Source: Forficula auricularia (lineage: Eukaryota > Arthropoda > Insecta > Dermaptera > Forficulidae). From it: a stretch of 64,000 nucleotides of DNA. The translations under genes were made by a program, and so were the position numbers. Each line of letters begins with the position of its first letter. Position 1 is the first letter of the stretch. Of the stretch, positions 10,346 to 21,589 are shown one piece after another. The notes beneath the pieces were generated by a model. It did not search any database. It was not told the DNA's origin and saw only the letters and a list, made by a program, of their open reading frames with translations. Location: positions 341,173 through 405,172 of the forward strand of contig JALMQS010000615.1 in the NCBI GenBank assembly GCA_024734495.1, read 5' to 3'.

Positions 10346-10857
10346 CTTACGGAAAAACAAGGAAACAAACAAACATCAGTAGATTAGTAGGTATACACTG
10401 TTAAAAAAAATGGAAATGACAATTGATCGTGTTATATTTGATTATTCAAGTTTGTGCGCCGGATTTTAATGAGGCTAATATCACATACATTCTATACACC
10501 TGATGTTGGCTACGATATCAGGGGAATCCAAGCGTCTGTGGAGAACGGCAACGCGTATCCATAATCAATACTTTACATACATCAACTTGTCTTACTTTTA
10601 ACTATGCACATATATTTCCTATCAATAAATAACTCTACTCTGTGATCTTGAAGTTTTATTCTACACAAATACATAACAGATCGATTTGTTTATTTTCATT
10701 TAAATAATAATGGAATTTTTTAATTGTTTAAATAATTAAAATCTTAAATTCAATTAAGTTATTTTATTTTATTGTGTAACCAATTTTTTTCATTAAAGCC
10801 TCAAATTTTTGGAAAAAAACGGCGGAAGCAAAGTTGTATACCTTGTATTTCTAATTA
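10346..10857. other. Intron DNA of the minus-strand receptor, no gene
   Basis: AT-rich intronic sequence. No element end is recognised. Confidence 0.45.
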
Positions 10858-10960
10858 ATTAATTATATTTTTGTCTGAACATTGATACGAATCACGCCTA
10901 ATTTTGGTTGCACACGTTTCAAGCAAAGTTATGAACTAAAACACCCTGAGCAAAATTATG
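10858..10960 (+). mobile_element. Helitron family A 5' fragment
   Basis: TTTTGTCTGAACATTG and then TTTTGGTTGCACACGTTTC match the 5' region of the complete Helitron at 14656-15455. No 3' end is attached. Confidence 0.6.
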
Positions 10961-11436
10961 TGTAACACATTTTAAAAACGAAAAATGCTTATTGTCTAGC
11001 CCTGCATTCATCGCCAAGTCACGTGGTAGGGAGGTTCCTAGAAATGAAAGACCAGTTCCAAGGACGAGATTCTTTATCGGCCACCAATGATAGAGTTCTC
11101 TTTCAGTCACGTGACTTTCTGTCATAATGGGGCGGGCTCGGCGTTAAGCTCACTTAGCCAATGGAACGACCATAAGAGGCCTCAATTAACAAAATGGTGG
11201 TCCGTCTGAACTCATCATAAGCCTAAGAGACCAAGTGTAGTTAAAATTCAATCACAACCACTTAAAAAATATATATGTATACACTGTTTAGTTTTCTCTT
11301 AATATTTTTACTTTCACATTTCTATAAAATATAGTAATGTGAAGTATTGTTGGTAATGCAAGGGTCTACCAAGAATATCGGTATTCATCTAACACCACTT
11401 CAAGTATTCGAATAGATTATATACTTATAAATAGAT
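10961..11436. other. Mixed-composition intronic DNA
   Basis: Positions 10985-11240 are less AT-rich (two CACGTG-like motifs at 11022 and 11110), but no protein, tRNA or element was recognised. Confidence 0.4.
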
Positions 11437-11449
11437 TATATACTTATAT

Positions 11450-13169
11450 GGCTTAAAGCGTGTGAAGAGGTTGACAGATTTATTGGTACGGGTGGGAGGT
11501 CGAGAAAAGCTTGGAAAATAATATCAAGGACCAGGCAAAATTTGCAAGAAAATTGCAATTTATCATTAATTAAAATGAACGAATGGAGAGAACACTTCCA
11601 GTTTTTACTACAAGAAAACAGAGAAAATTATAAACAACAAATTGAACTAGGACAAAGGGCGACAGAAGAAGTAGAGGAGATAACGATTGAGGATATTCAA
11701 AAGGCTATGAAGAGTATGAAAAATAATAAAGCTCCTGGTCCAGGAGGCATACCAATTGAACTGATTAAACACAGCCCACAAGAAACTATTGAAATGCTAT
11801 CAGAGATATTTAATGAATGTATAAACGGAACAGGTGAAATACCTTCGGAATGGACTCAAGCGTGGATCACGCCAATATACAAAAAGGGAGATAGAAAAAT
11901 ATGTAACAACTATAGGGGTATAAGTGTAACGAGTACAATTGGTAGGCTGTATGGACGAATACTAAAGGAAAGAATAGAAAAGGAATGGAACGACATTGAA
12001 GAGCAGAGCGGCTTTAGAGCTGGAAGATCATGCACGGATAACATATTCTGTCTACGAAACCTCATTGAAAAACGACATGCAAGAAACCTAGAAACCCACC
12101 TCATTTTTGTTGATCTACAGAAAGCCTACGATAGTGTTCCAAGACAAAATATGATAAAAGTACTGGAGACAACAACAATCAATAGGCGCTATATCGACGC
12201 GGTTAAACATCTATATATAAAAAATAGATCAGCAGTTAAAATAAAGAATGAGATATCAGATGAGTTTCAAACAAATAAAGGTCTACTGCAAGGATGTTGT
12301 CTGTCTCCTACTCTATTTCGAATATATGTCTCATATGCCCTGCAAGAATGGACAAAAAATGTGGATCAATGGGACTACAAATTGACGAGTCGTACCTCTA
12401 CACATTATTATTTGCGGATGACCAAGTTGTTATTGCAGCAGATATAGATGACGTAAGCTACATGACCCGTAAACTGGAAGAGGAATATAATAGATGGGGA
12501 CTGGAAATAAACTTTAAAAAAACAGAATACCTGACGGTCGGGACAGAGGGGGAAAATCTGGATATCAATGGAAAAGTGATAAAAAACTGTAAGGAATTTA
12601 GATATTTGGGATCTGTCTTTAGCGAGGAGCCAAACTGTGAGAGGGATATTAAAAATAAAATCTGTCAAGGTCGAAGAGCTATTGGGCAACTGAATGGGGT
12701 CTGGTGGAGCAAAGGGATCAAACAGGACACAAAAAAATATATATATCGATCCATAGTGGAAGGCATAGCCCTATACAATTCAGAAACATGGGACATGAAT
12801 AAGAAAAACGAAAAAAAATTACAAGCGCTCGAAATGGATGCGATGAGAAGGAGTTGCAGAGTGTCGAGATTGGAGCATATCCCAAATACAACTATAAGGG
12901 ACAAGATGAAAATGGACAACGACATAATAGATAGAATAGAAAGGAAGAGATTAATATGGTACGGACACCTCAAAAGAATGCCGGAAGATAGGTGGCCTCA
13001 TAAAATATGGACCTGGATGCCCACGGAAAGACGGAGGAGAAGAGGAAGACCGAGACGAACGTGGAAGCAGGGAGTAGATGAGGCAATGACCAGTAGGCAA
13101 CTACAAGAGCAAGACATCCTGGATAGAGAGAATTGGCGTGTTGGATGCGGAAAACGGCGCATGCTGTAG
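11450..13169 (+). pseudogene. RTE-like reverse transcriptase, one frameshift
   Basis: The frame opens before 11542 (RSRKAWKIISRTRQN) and reads through NNKAPGPGGIPIELIKH, WTQAWITPIYKKGD, NYRGISVTST, LIFVDLQKAYDSVPR and KGLLQGCCLSPTLF. A one-base shift at the A-run near 12350 moves it to the frame with YTLLFADDQVVIA, the YADD-type catalytic box. The C-terminus has the zinc-less tail IWYGHLKRMPEDRWP and RRRRGRPRRTW typical of RTE-type LINEs, ending at a stop at 13167-13169. Apart from the frameshift the protein is well preserved, so the insertion is fairly young. Confidence 0.85.
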
Positions 13170-13183
13170 AACAAACCGCTTTA
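11450..13183 (+). mobile_element. 5'-truncated RTE-type LINE with 13-bp TSD
   Basis: A non-LTR retrotransposon bounded by TATATACTTATAT at 11437-11449 and 13184-13196, the duplicated target. It lacks the N-terminal endonuclease, as expected from incomplete reverse transcription. The target is AT-rich, so part of the match could be chance. Confidence 0.78.
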
Positions 13184-13196
13184 TATATACTTATAT

Positions 13197-13430
13197 AAAT
13201 AACGATTCATTTGTATCTTCAAAAGATAAACATATTTTTATGTTTACATATATTATCAATAAAAAAATGTATTAACAATTAAATTAATTATTAATTACAT
13301 TGAGGTTATATATTGTTTATATGTATATATATATCCCTAATATATCATTTTTAAATCTAACCATTAAACATTTTTAAAAGAAATTTGAATATATTTTATT
13401 ACCTATATTATTGGTTATACTATTTATATA
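13197..13430. repeat. AT-rich repeat shared with 23345-23570 and 38635-38720
   Basis: TTGAGGTTATATATTG and ATATATCCCTAATATATCATTT recur at 23388-23570. The following TTAAAAATTATCAAGAG type phrase recurs at 38660. Class unknown. Confidence 0.45.
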
Positions 13431-14095
13431 CGAGCTTTTCGTGCGTTCCTTCGGCACGCCCTCGAAGCTCGACACTGGCGGTCGTCCTGACACAGCTACA
13501 GAAATAAGACTCTAGATATGAATCTGGAAGTATTTTTTGTGTGGAACTAGATTTATTTAAATAAGTGGGATCGTGTGAGGAGGAGAATTATATTATATCA
13601 TTTTTTTAAAATTTGGGATCGATAATCGATATAAGGCTCCAAATATTTAAAAGAGATTAGGTGTTTTTTGTATGACAGGCTGCTCCCACCAGTATTGCCA
13701 TGAGAAACTCGGGCATGCGTGTCTTAAGTCGTTCAATTTTGTAAAAATCAAAAAATAAGAATAACAAAATTTAGATTTTTAAAAAATTATAAAAAAGTGG
13801 CAATTATTAAAAAAAAAATAATAATTTATAAAATATAAATGAAATAAGATGTGATTAATTTCTTCTTCTGTGCGCAAAGAAAAGCGAATTGAATATTTAA
13901 TTTTTGAGTGGTGAGGGGGGGGGAGAATAATTATCAATATATTTAATGTTTCTTAATTTAAAATCAATTGGAGTCTTTCATTTTAAAATTCGAGTTCAAA
14001 TTACAATTATATTTCAAATTTGCCGCAAATATACCGACGGCATCAGCGCTCCCTGTCGGCAGCATTACGTTAGCATTGCTGCAAATTAATCTGGG
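13431..14095 (-). mobile_element. Helitron family B, copy 1
   Basis: On the minus strand the 3' end reads GTGCCGAAGG hairpin then CGCACGAAAAGCTCG|T, identical in form to the copy at 44840-45658. The interior matches that copy throughout in inverted orientation (TGGCAATACTGG, GGCAAATTTGAAATATAATT). The 5' end reads CCCAGATTAATTTGC where the other copy has TCTAGATTAATTTGC, so the terminal TC is mutated. Confidence 0.72.
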
Positions 14096-14655
14096 CTATT
14101 ATATATATATATATATGCTTGTAGACAGGGCCGGACCTTTTTGAATCCTACAAACTACGCAGAAGGCGGGCGCACTGAAGTGAGGCCTCAAACTATATTC
14201 TCTATTACCACATTACAAAATATACTCGACATTTATTATCACTTAAGAAATGTCTAGAACCGGCCATTTGCTTATTGTATAGAGTCAAACTTTTTTTATA
14301 ATAATATTATTTCGATTAAAAATCTTTTATATACCGCCGGGGCTGATGTGATGTTAAGTTAAAAGAAAACTTTCGTAATAAAAATAAAATAGAAATGACA
14401 TGAAAAAGTAAAAAAAAAATAAAGGCTGAAAAAAATAAAATAATATGTCAAAAAAAAGAAGAAAGTTTTGAATTTTTCAAATAAACATTTCAATTTAATA
14501 TAACTCGAATACTTTTCTTTTATGTCGAATAATAATAAACACATAAATTTTACATTCAAATACTAAATTTAATAGATTTATGATATTAGAGAGTATTATT
14601 ATATTATTATTATTAAGAGTTGAAATTTTGTTTAAATCATAAACAATAAATAATA
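14096..14655. other. No gene; possible hAT remnant
   Basis: (TA)n at 14099-14116. ACAGGGCCGGACC near 14127 looks like a hAT-type end, without a clear partner. Confidence 0.35.
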
Positions 14656-15455
14656 TCTATATACTTATATAAAATTAAGGTTTTGTCTGTACAATGGTCC
14701 AAATCACGCCAAATTTTGGTTGCACACGTTTCAAGCAAAGTTATGAACTAAAACACCCTCAACAAAATTCCTGTCTGTATGTCTGTATGTCTGTCTGTAT
14801 GTTTGCATGGGTTCCGCGAAAAGTTGCTCACGATTCAAGTAAAAACGGCTGAAGGGATTATTTTGAAATTTCATATTTGCATCAGATGTTTTCCAACTTA
14901 CGTTTTTAGCTATATAACGTTTTGATATTTTGAACCCAAAGGGGGGTTTGGGGGACGCAAGAATGAAAATTATCAAATAACTCCTAAACTATTAACTCTC
15001 CGGCAAATTTTATTATGAGCAAAGTTGTAGGAAATGTAATTTCTGACAACTTTTGTTTAAAAAAATTTCCCCAAAAACCACCCAAAAAGGGGGCGTGGGG
15101 TCAAAATACGAAAACTCTTGCTCTTGGACCAAACTCAACCAAATTTTGAATAAATAATCTGTGGGTCACTAGAAGAATAGAAATGGAAAAACTAAAGACC
15201 CAAAATGGGTGGGGGTCAAAAAATGAAAATTCTTACCCATAGAGCCAACTTGGGGGGGTAGTGGGTTAGGGTGCGGAATGGAGTGTTGGGGTGGTGGTGT
15301 GGCGGCGGGGGTTGGGCATGGTGCGGTGGAGGGGGTACTGGGTGGGTTTCGGGGTGGGTGGGAGTGGGGGTGAGGGTGGTGTTCGAGGTCTGGGGGCCCA
15401 GGGGGCGTGCCTCCTGGATAGCAAGAGGAACGCCGAAGGCGGGCCTTGCAGCTAG
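14656..15455 (+). mobile_element. Helitron family A, complete non-autonomous copy
   Basis: The 5' end is A|TCTATATACTTATATAAAATT. The 3' end is the hairpin CGCCGAAGGCG followed ten bases later by CTAG|T. Insertion between A and T, 5' TC, a subterminal hairpin and 3' CTRR are the hallmarks of Helitrons. It is 800 bp with no Rep/helicase. The body has a G-rich tract at 15250-15380 and the phrase CTCAACCAAATTTTG seen in several other elements here. Confidence 0.85.
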
Positions 15456-15524
15456 TCTACAATATAACTACATTGAAAAAATTAATTATTGATTGTATAA
15501 TAAATATTAAAAAAATAAAAATCT

Positions 15525-15680
15525 TTAAAAAACACGTTTATTTGAAACCAAACGTTTCAGGAGAATTTCTCCCTTTTTCAATGGTAATTTTTTCTTTTTT
15601 CTTTTGAAAAAAAATTTACCATTGAAAAGGGGAGAAATTCTCCCGAAACATTTGATTTCGAATAAACGTGTTTTTTTAAA
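15525..15680. repeat. Inverted repeat with PLE-like core
   Basis: Arms AAACACGTTTATTTGAAACC and its inverse flank an AT-rich centre. Each arm holds GGGAGAAATTCTCC next to TGAAACGTTTGG, the layout of a decayed hammerhead core (helix II, then GAAAC). It is probably a pair of inverted PLE ends. Confidence 0.5.
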
Positions 15681-15729
15681 GATTTGTATTTTTTAATATA
15701 ACAAACAACGTTTCGATTGGCTTATTATT

Positions 15730-16298
15730 CGACCGTTCTCGAGTGTGAGCACTAAGGTGGTCCTTATTTTGGGTATTTTCGAATGTTTACGATGACAGGG
15801 GCTCCATATGGTTAGAAACGAGGGGCGAACCGATACCTAAAATCGTGTACACCTACTTCCACTTCCATTTCCAAGTAGAAGACAATATATTATCTAATAA
15901 ATTCCAAAGTAATTCCAAAGACGGTGTACACCTAATTCCAATCGCAGTTCACCAATCGGTTCGAAATAAATAAAAAAAAATATCCCCCAAGTTTCAAGCC
16001 TCTGTCTCAGTTTTAACCTGTGCCGCACAGGGATGCAAGTTTCCCATCTATATAACATGGGGTTTTGGAATTGATCGATCAATTTTTTATTCGGGACAAA
16101 GTAATGGTTCAAAATATTTGAAACTCTGCAGACTTTATCCTTATAATAGTAGCTTTCATTCAGTATTTTTACAGATTTTTAGCTATTATATTTTTGTAGT
16201 TACAGCTAGATAAAATACTGCTATATCTTAGTGGTAGTATTAAGTTTTAGACTACAAAATTATAATAGATAAAAATCTGTAAAAATACTCTACTATTA
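15730..16298. repeat. Dispersed repeat, copy 1 (paralogue 20672-21111)
   Basis: Shares CCTTATTTTGGGTATTTTCG, AACATGG-GTTTTGG and a terminal inverted pair built on ACAGATTTTTAGCTATTATA. This copy contains the 140-bp MITE at 15819-15958; the paralogue at 20752-20760 is the empty site. Confidence 0.7.
15819..15958. mobile_element. 140-bp MITE, hAT-type 8-bp TSD
   Basis: Ends CGAGGGGCGAACCG and GCAGTTCACCAATCG. Flanks GTTAGAAA (15811-15818) and GTTCGAAA (15959-15966) differ at one base. The uninterrupted paralogue has GGTTCGAAAT. The sister copy is at 23878-24023. Confidence 0.85.
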
Positions 16299-16356
16299 TC
16301 TACTCTTAATAAACGAGCAAAAATTGTTTATATATATGTATATATATATATATATA
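16299..16356 (+). mobile_element. Helitron 5' end, interrupted
   Basis: A|TCTACTCTTAATAAACGAGC at 16298 onward, cut by the palindromic element at 16357. Confidence 0.55.
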
Positions 16357-17119
16357 CAGGGTGCATAGGAAAGTCCCTTTAACCCGAAAATACTTGCGAA
16401 CGGAGAGTGCTACAGCCACAGCCACGCAAGTGAGGCAACGGTATAGTAAAGCGACCATGCCCGACCTAATGCAAACGACACCAGCGCCCCTAGTGGCGAA
16501 ATGTGGAAGTTAACCATTGCAAATCGAAAACGAAAAGAGATAGAGCAAAATTTCCAATTAGAAAGTTTTAGAGCATCAATTAATTAGTACGAAACGATAT
16601 TTGGTTTACACGGATAAGATAAATTGGCGCCTGTATACCCCAAAAATATCCAAAATCGATGCACTCCATTTTGTGTAAATATTTGAAAGGAATAGCCAGA
16701 GGAAAGAAGAAATATGCACAATTTAATGAATAAATACTAGTATGTACTTACATCAATACATTTTGATAACATCACACACAAAAACAAAATAGGTAAACTA
16801 AACTCTAAGTCTCATAGTGATAAAAAGTTAATGTAGAGAATGTTCGAAAAGGCGTCAATTTATCTTATCCATGTAAACCAAATATCGTTTCGTACTAATT
16901 AATTGATGCTCTAAAACTTTCTAATTGGAAATTTTGCTCTATCTCTTTTCGTTTTCGATTTGCAATGGTTAACTTCCACATTTCGCCACTAGGGGCGCTG
17001 GTGTCGTTTGCATTAGGTCGGGCATAGTCGCTTTACTATACCGTTACCTCACTTGCGTGGCTGTAGCACTCTCCGTTCGCAAGTATTTTCAGGTTAAAGG
17101 GACTTTCCTATGAACCCTG
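16357..17119. mobile_element. 763-bp palindromic mariner-type MITE
   Basis: Starts CAGGGTGCATAGGAAAGTCC and ends with its inverse ...TATGAACCCTG. It is flanked by TA on both sides (16355-16356, 17120-17121). The arms are about 280 bp with few mismatches around a unique centre of about 180 bp. The TA duplication and CAGGG ends point to the Tc1/mariner superfamily. There is no transposase. Confidence 0.85.
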
Positions 17120-17663
17120 TATATTTATTATTTTCAAAAAATTTTAAACGAAAAAATTGCTATTTTTCTCATAAAAAATTACTATTTTTGACATTTTCGT
17201 TTAAAAAATTATTTTGAAAATAAACACCCAAAATGTGGCGGAAGGTCAAAAATGAAGATTCTAGACCTTTGGACCAAATTAGAATTTTCAATTTTGACCT
17301 TCTGCCTTATTTTGAGTCTTTATTTTCAAAACAATTTTAATTTTTTATTTATTTTTTTAATTCAATATTTTACTAGTGGAGTTTACTAAAAATAAAAAAA
17401 GAGGGGATGAGAATGGATGGATGAGGGCTGAAACTGTTATTTAGGAAATAAATAAAAATCGTTTGAAAAAATGGTTGAAATAATAGCTAAGAATTGAAAT
17501 TGAAATAAAATATAAATAAAAGACCGCAATTAGAAATAGTTGAATTTCCATTTATATTCTTATTTGTTAGGAAATATTGTAAAATGAAATTCTTGTTAAT
17601 ACATCAAATGCAACATCATGTAAACCTACTTACTATTAAATTATAGCAATTCTTGTATTCTAT

Positions 17664-18180
17664 TCTACTCTTAATAAACGAGCAAAAATTGTTTCAATAT
17701 TGTTTGTTTGATATCTTAGTTCTATTTTGAAAATGGCTCTACCGATTTTGATGAAACCAACTCTATTAACAAGTTTTGAGGATGAGAAAGCGATCTGGCT
17801 AGGTCTGGACCTCGACAAATTTCATCTTTTCTTAATTAAAGTTATTATTTATAGATGAAAATCTCAATAAAAAAGTTTGTTTACATTTTTTTCAATTATC
17901 TTTTATTTTTAATTGGTTTTTTAATTTTAAAACCCACTAATGGGTTATAGCAAATATTAATATATTATATTAAAATTAGGAATTTTTTGTTTGTTTTTAA
18001 TTAACAGGTGTTTGGGGGGTCGATAGGCTAGTCGGTAGCGTGACAGCGAGCTAACCAGGAGACCCGGGTTCGAATCCGACTCGAGGCAGCCAGCCAAAAT
18101 CTGACCCCCGGGGGTAGAGACAAATTTTAAAAATATATCTAGTATCGTAATTAGGCTTATGGCTAGAAGGGCCGAAAAGC

Positions 18181-18213
<33 letters not shown>

Positions 18214-18662
18214 AACAGGTGTCTAAATCATAACATTACAGGTGTGTTTACAAATAAAGTGGTTGAAGTGGCGTTTTTTTATATATACTTGGAAATAAAT
18301 CTTATTTAATTTTATGTTTTTATTTCAGATCCTATACGATTATTTTTTTATTATTATTTTATTATTTATTTTTTTATAATGTTTATTAAAATGAACGAAT
18401 GTGGGCAAATTGGTGTACGAGGAAACAAATATACACGTAATATGTAGACCATTACAAAGATAGAAATGCAAAAACTGGGTGCGGTGATGGGGATGGGCGT
18501 GGGGGTGCAGGAGGTGAGGTGCAGTTGTGGGGGATCCGGGGGTGGGAGGAGCGGTTGGGGTGTGGTGGGGCGGAGTGGGGGTGCATTTGTGGGGGCGAGG
18601 TGTGTGGTTTCGGGAGGGGGGGTGTCAGGGGTTACCGTGCATCGCTCGGTGGCTCAAGGTAC
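17664..18662 (+). mobile_element. Helitron family C, copy 1
   Basis: The 5' end TCTACTCTTAATAAACGAGC is followed by GGCTCTACCGATTTTGATGA. A G-rich tract lies at 18476-18628. The 3' hairpin ACCGTGCATCGCTCGGT is followed by GGCTCAAGGTAC|T. The terminus is not the usual CTRR, but AC|T recurs at four related ends in this window, so this may be a variant terminus. Confidence 0.65.
18012..18210 (+). mobile_element. tRNA-derived SINE, full length, 12-bp TSD
   Basis: Internal Pol III promoter: box A-like TAGGCTAGTCGGTAGCG near 18024 and box B GGGTTCGAATCC at 18066. A short non-tRNA body and a 29-nt A tail follow. ATTAACAGGTGT flanks it at 18000-18011 and 18211-18222. The inverted paralogue near 51290 has a single copy of this target and no SINE. 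A second copy is at 41596-41772. Confidence 0.92.
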
Positions 18663-18667
18663 TCTCT

Positions 18668-19125
18668 TATAATGTGAGCTAGATGATTTCAGAGACTCTA
18701 TGCCCAATATTCAATCCTAGTCTATTTGGATGATAATAAAATTTGCTCAGAAGAGAGCAGAGTGTGTACCTGGTCTTGTGGAGGATTTTCAGATGAAATG
18801 GTCCATTTTTGACACCGAGGGATGCAAATATTGGGAGCTGCGTCGGTTGAGATGCTTACTTGATTCCGGGGCGTCGGAAACTAATTAGCGTCATCACGTG
18901 ATCTATTGTCGCCAATGGTCAAGGGGAAGAGGGGCTGCGGGGAGGGTGGTGGGGAGACTGGACATGTCAAGACCTGGATTGAAATATTTCTATATGTAGC
19001 TCTAATAATATTTGCGTGTCGTGTGCAGGAATGGCTGCCGAGAGGGTGGGAGGGAAGGAGGGGAAGATGCCTATCCAGGAATCCAGGGAGGGAAGCAATC
19101 CTTAAATATCCAAATCAGAAGAGCG
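18668..19125 (+). repeat. Dispersed ~460-bp repeat, copy 1 (inverted copy 30335-30815)
   Basis: Shares GTCTTGTGGAGGATTTTCAG, TTGACACCGAGGGATGCAAA and CGTCATCACGTGATCTATTG with the minus strand of 30335-30815. It is purine-rich with several G-runs. No coding frame is conserved between copies, and the class is unknown. Confidence 0.6.
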
Positions 19126-19171
19126 AATTCGAAATATATGTATTCTACACTATTAGGTATTAAGCCTAGAC

Positions 19172-20663
19172 CAGTAGTTCCCAACCTGGAGGCGGTCGCC
19201 CCCCAAGTAGGCGATTTGGGTTATCAGGGGGGCGATAAATAAGTGGGGGCGATTGGGGGGGTGATGAGTATTCAAAGGGGGAAAAATTAAAATACACTCA
19301 CATGCAAAGAAATGGGAATCACCTCCCTTGTGAGTTGTTAAATTATTATTAATTATTTGACACGGTTGCTGAGTTTCACGACACGTCTGATCCTGTTTTA
19401 AGTGAGAATTTGAAGCATCGCAAGTTGAAACTTGCGTATCTTACAGATATTTTTGAAGAAATAATTTTTAAGAAAAAAATAAAAACCGACTTCAAAAAAT
19501 TAAATGCAACAAATAAAATACACTAAAAGGTATAAAATAATTATTATCTTATTTAGTTACGACTAAACGACGAAATATTAACATGAAATTACTTTTTGAA
19601 GTCGGTGCCAAACAAACTATACCTATAAGCGAGCGTACCCGCCAAACGTACTAAGTAAGATCCGTCGAGTGCGATTCATAAAAGGTATATGTTTGGCACC
19701 AACTTCAAAAAGTAATTTCATGTTAATATTTCGTCGTTTAGTTGTAACTAAATAAGATGATAATTATTTTATACCTTTTAGTGTATTTTATTTGTTGCAT
19801 TTAATTTTTTGAAGTCGGTTTTTGATTTTTTCTTAAAAATTATTTTTATTTTTCTCTTTTTAGTGATGTTATTAATAGTGATCATATCATCAGAACTTGA
19901 CCAAATTAATATGACACCATCCCTAAGACACCCCCTATCGGATAAAAAAAGAACCATCGAAATCGGTTCATAAACAAAGAGGTTGGGTCTAAACAAACCT
20001 AATAAAAAAGGTCTAATACCTATGAAAAAAAACGAAAAAAAATGGGACCAATCGGAAGCTAGACTGGACCCAATGTAAAATTTTTTTTCAAAATCGGTTG
20101 ACAATTGGCGGAGATATGAGGTAACATAGGCACAAAAAAAAATCAAAAAAAAAAAAAACAGTCGAATAGAGAACCTCCTCCTTTTTTGAAGTCGGTTAAA
20201 AATGAATGAAGTCAATATAAGGCTTTCTAGGATGAGTGTTTTTCATTATAATATGAAGGAAAAACTTGCAAAAAATTTCAGTTTTTCAAAGTTCATAACG
20301 AGTTATCATTATCCACTTAAGATGCAACTTTGTTTCAATTATAGAAAATTTAATCTAGTTTAAAAATGTATAGAGTGATCTTTGTCAAATTCGTGCTCCT
20401 TGATGGTCAAATTGGGAAAAAATCGAAAAAAGTGCGAGTTTTTGGGATTTCGAGTAAAAACACAATTTAACTGGACTAAGTATTTGTTTTAATAAAAAAA
20501 AATTCCATTAAATATTTTGCTTTGTGGAGTTGAGCCCCTCCCCCCCCCCATGAAAATTTTCCTTTACTTCAAATTAAAATTAGGCATACAATGAAAATGG
20601 CGCGATAGGTGTTAGTCAACCTCCAGAAAGGGGCGATTAGCCACAAAAGGTTGGGAACCACTG
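19172..20663. mobile_element. Non-autonomous hAT, perfect 8-bp TSD
   Basis: CAGTAGTTCCCAACC at the left is mirrored by GGTTGGGAACCACTG at the right. GCCTAGAC flanks both ends (19164-19171 and 20664-20671) without mismatch. The interior contains the fold-back element at 19486-20205 and no hAT transposase. Confidence 0.92.
19486..20205. repeat. Fold-back element with AACCGACTTCAAAAA ends
   Basis: AACCGACTTCAAAAAATT recurs in inverted form near 19812, and arms of about 120-160 bp mirror each other around 19655. A related end TTTTTTGAAGTCGGTT is at 20186-20201. This phrase is familiar from repeats in many arthropod genomes, but I cannot name the family. It lies inside the hAT at 19172-20663. Confidence 0.7.
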
Positions 20664-20671
20664 GCCTAGAC

Positions 20672-21111
20672 GATTACATTAGTTATATGGTCACTAGATT
20701 GCCCTTATTTTGGGTATTTTCGAATTTTTATGCTGCCCGAGGCTCATATATGGTTCGAAATAAAAAAAAAAAAAAATATCTCCGATGTTTGAAGCCTTTC
20801 TATCTCAATTTTAATCTTTGCTGAACACCTAAGTTTCCCATTTAAATAACATGGCGTTTTGGGCATGCATTGAATGATCATTTTTTTTATTCTGACCAAA
20901 ATAATTGTTCAAAAAATTTGAAACTATGTAAACTCTATCCTTTTAATAGTAACTATCCTTCAGAATTTTCTACAGATTTTTAGCTATTATAATTTTGGAG
21001 ATACAGTTTGATAAAATACTGATAAATCTTAATGTTAGTAAGTTATTGACTTCAAAATTATAATAGATAAGAATCTGTAAAAATTCTGAAGTGATAGCTA
21101 CTATTATAAGG
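20672..21111. repeat. Dispersed repeat, copy 2 (paralogue 15730-16298)
   Basis: Matches the paralogue in order and orientation and lacks its 140-bp MITE. It ends at the Helitron-like terminus at 21112. Confidence 0.65.
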
Positions 21112-21250
21112 AGTACCTGGAGGCAACCGAGCAATGCTCGGTAACTTCTTCCTTCGGTTAAAAGCTTTATTTTAATATTATTTTTAATTTAAAATTCAGA
21201 TAAAAATGTCGATTTTTATTTGAGAGCCGTTTTCAAATTAAAAAAAATTG
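21112..21250 (-). mobile_element. Helitron family C 3'-end fragment
   Basis: On the minus strand: ACCGAGCATTGCTCGGT hairpin, then TGCCTCCAGGTAC|T. The upstream AT-rich body matches 27110-27240. No 5' end was found to the right. Confidence 0.6.
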
Positions 21251-21589
21251 AGATATTTCGAAACGAAGAAGGAAAAAAAACCACTTTTTTCATGCACGAT
21301 TACAATACTTGATCATACCCTGTATGGTAAAGTAAAAATCATCACATAGCGTATTTCTTCGGATATTTCACTCATTTTCAAATCAATATAACTTTTTACC
21401 CGAGGACCGAATTAGAAAACTATCTTCACAAAAAATCTAACCTCAAATGTTATCTTTTCAGCATATGTTTGTTTGAGACAATCGTGTGAGTGTTGCCCGA
21501 AATAGAGGCATCTATTACTCTAGTTGCAAAAAACCACGGAGACTTTTTATATGATCCATTTTATCGCACGTAGGTAGGTAGCTATATGT
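21251..21589. other. No recognised gene
   Basis: CATACCCTGTATGG near 21314 resembles a TA-flanked mariner-type terminus without a partner. Confidence 0.4.

Larger units (their letters stand above)
17120..18662 (+). repeat. Long dispersed unit, inverted relative to 50814-52200
   Basis: The stretch from TTTTAAACGAAAAAATTGC through the Helitron at 17664-18662 is matched in reverse by 52200 down to 50814, including sequence upstream of the Helitron start. The main difference is the SINE at 18012-18210. Confidence 0.7.

Noticed and set aside
10144..10404. Plus-strand frames over the GGT repeat (Gly- or Val-rich)
   Set aside because: They are antisense to the better-supported minus-strand receptor exon and low in complexity.
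11542..13169. Host gene for an RNA-dependent polymerase
   Set aside because: Motif order, 5' truncation and a flanking 13-bp duplication show a LINE insertion.
15271..15492. Gly/Trp/Val-rich frame in the G-rich tract
   Set aside because: It is a product of the G-rich part of a Helitron. The same applies to frames at 18466-18672 and 50775-51094.
18906..19242. Overlapping frames rich in Gly and Arg
   Set aside because: The inverted paralogue at 30335-30815 does not conserve these frames.
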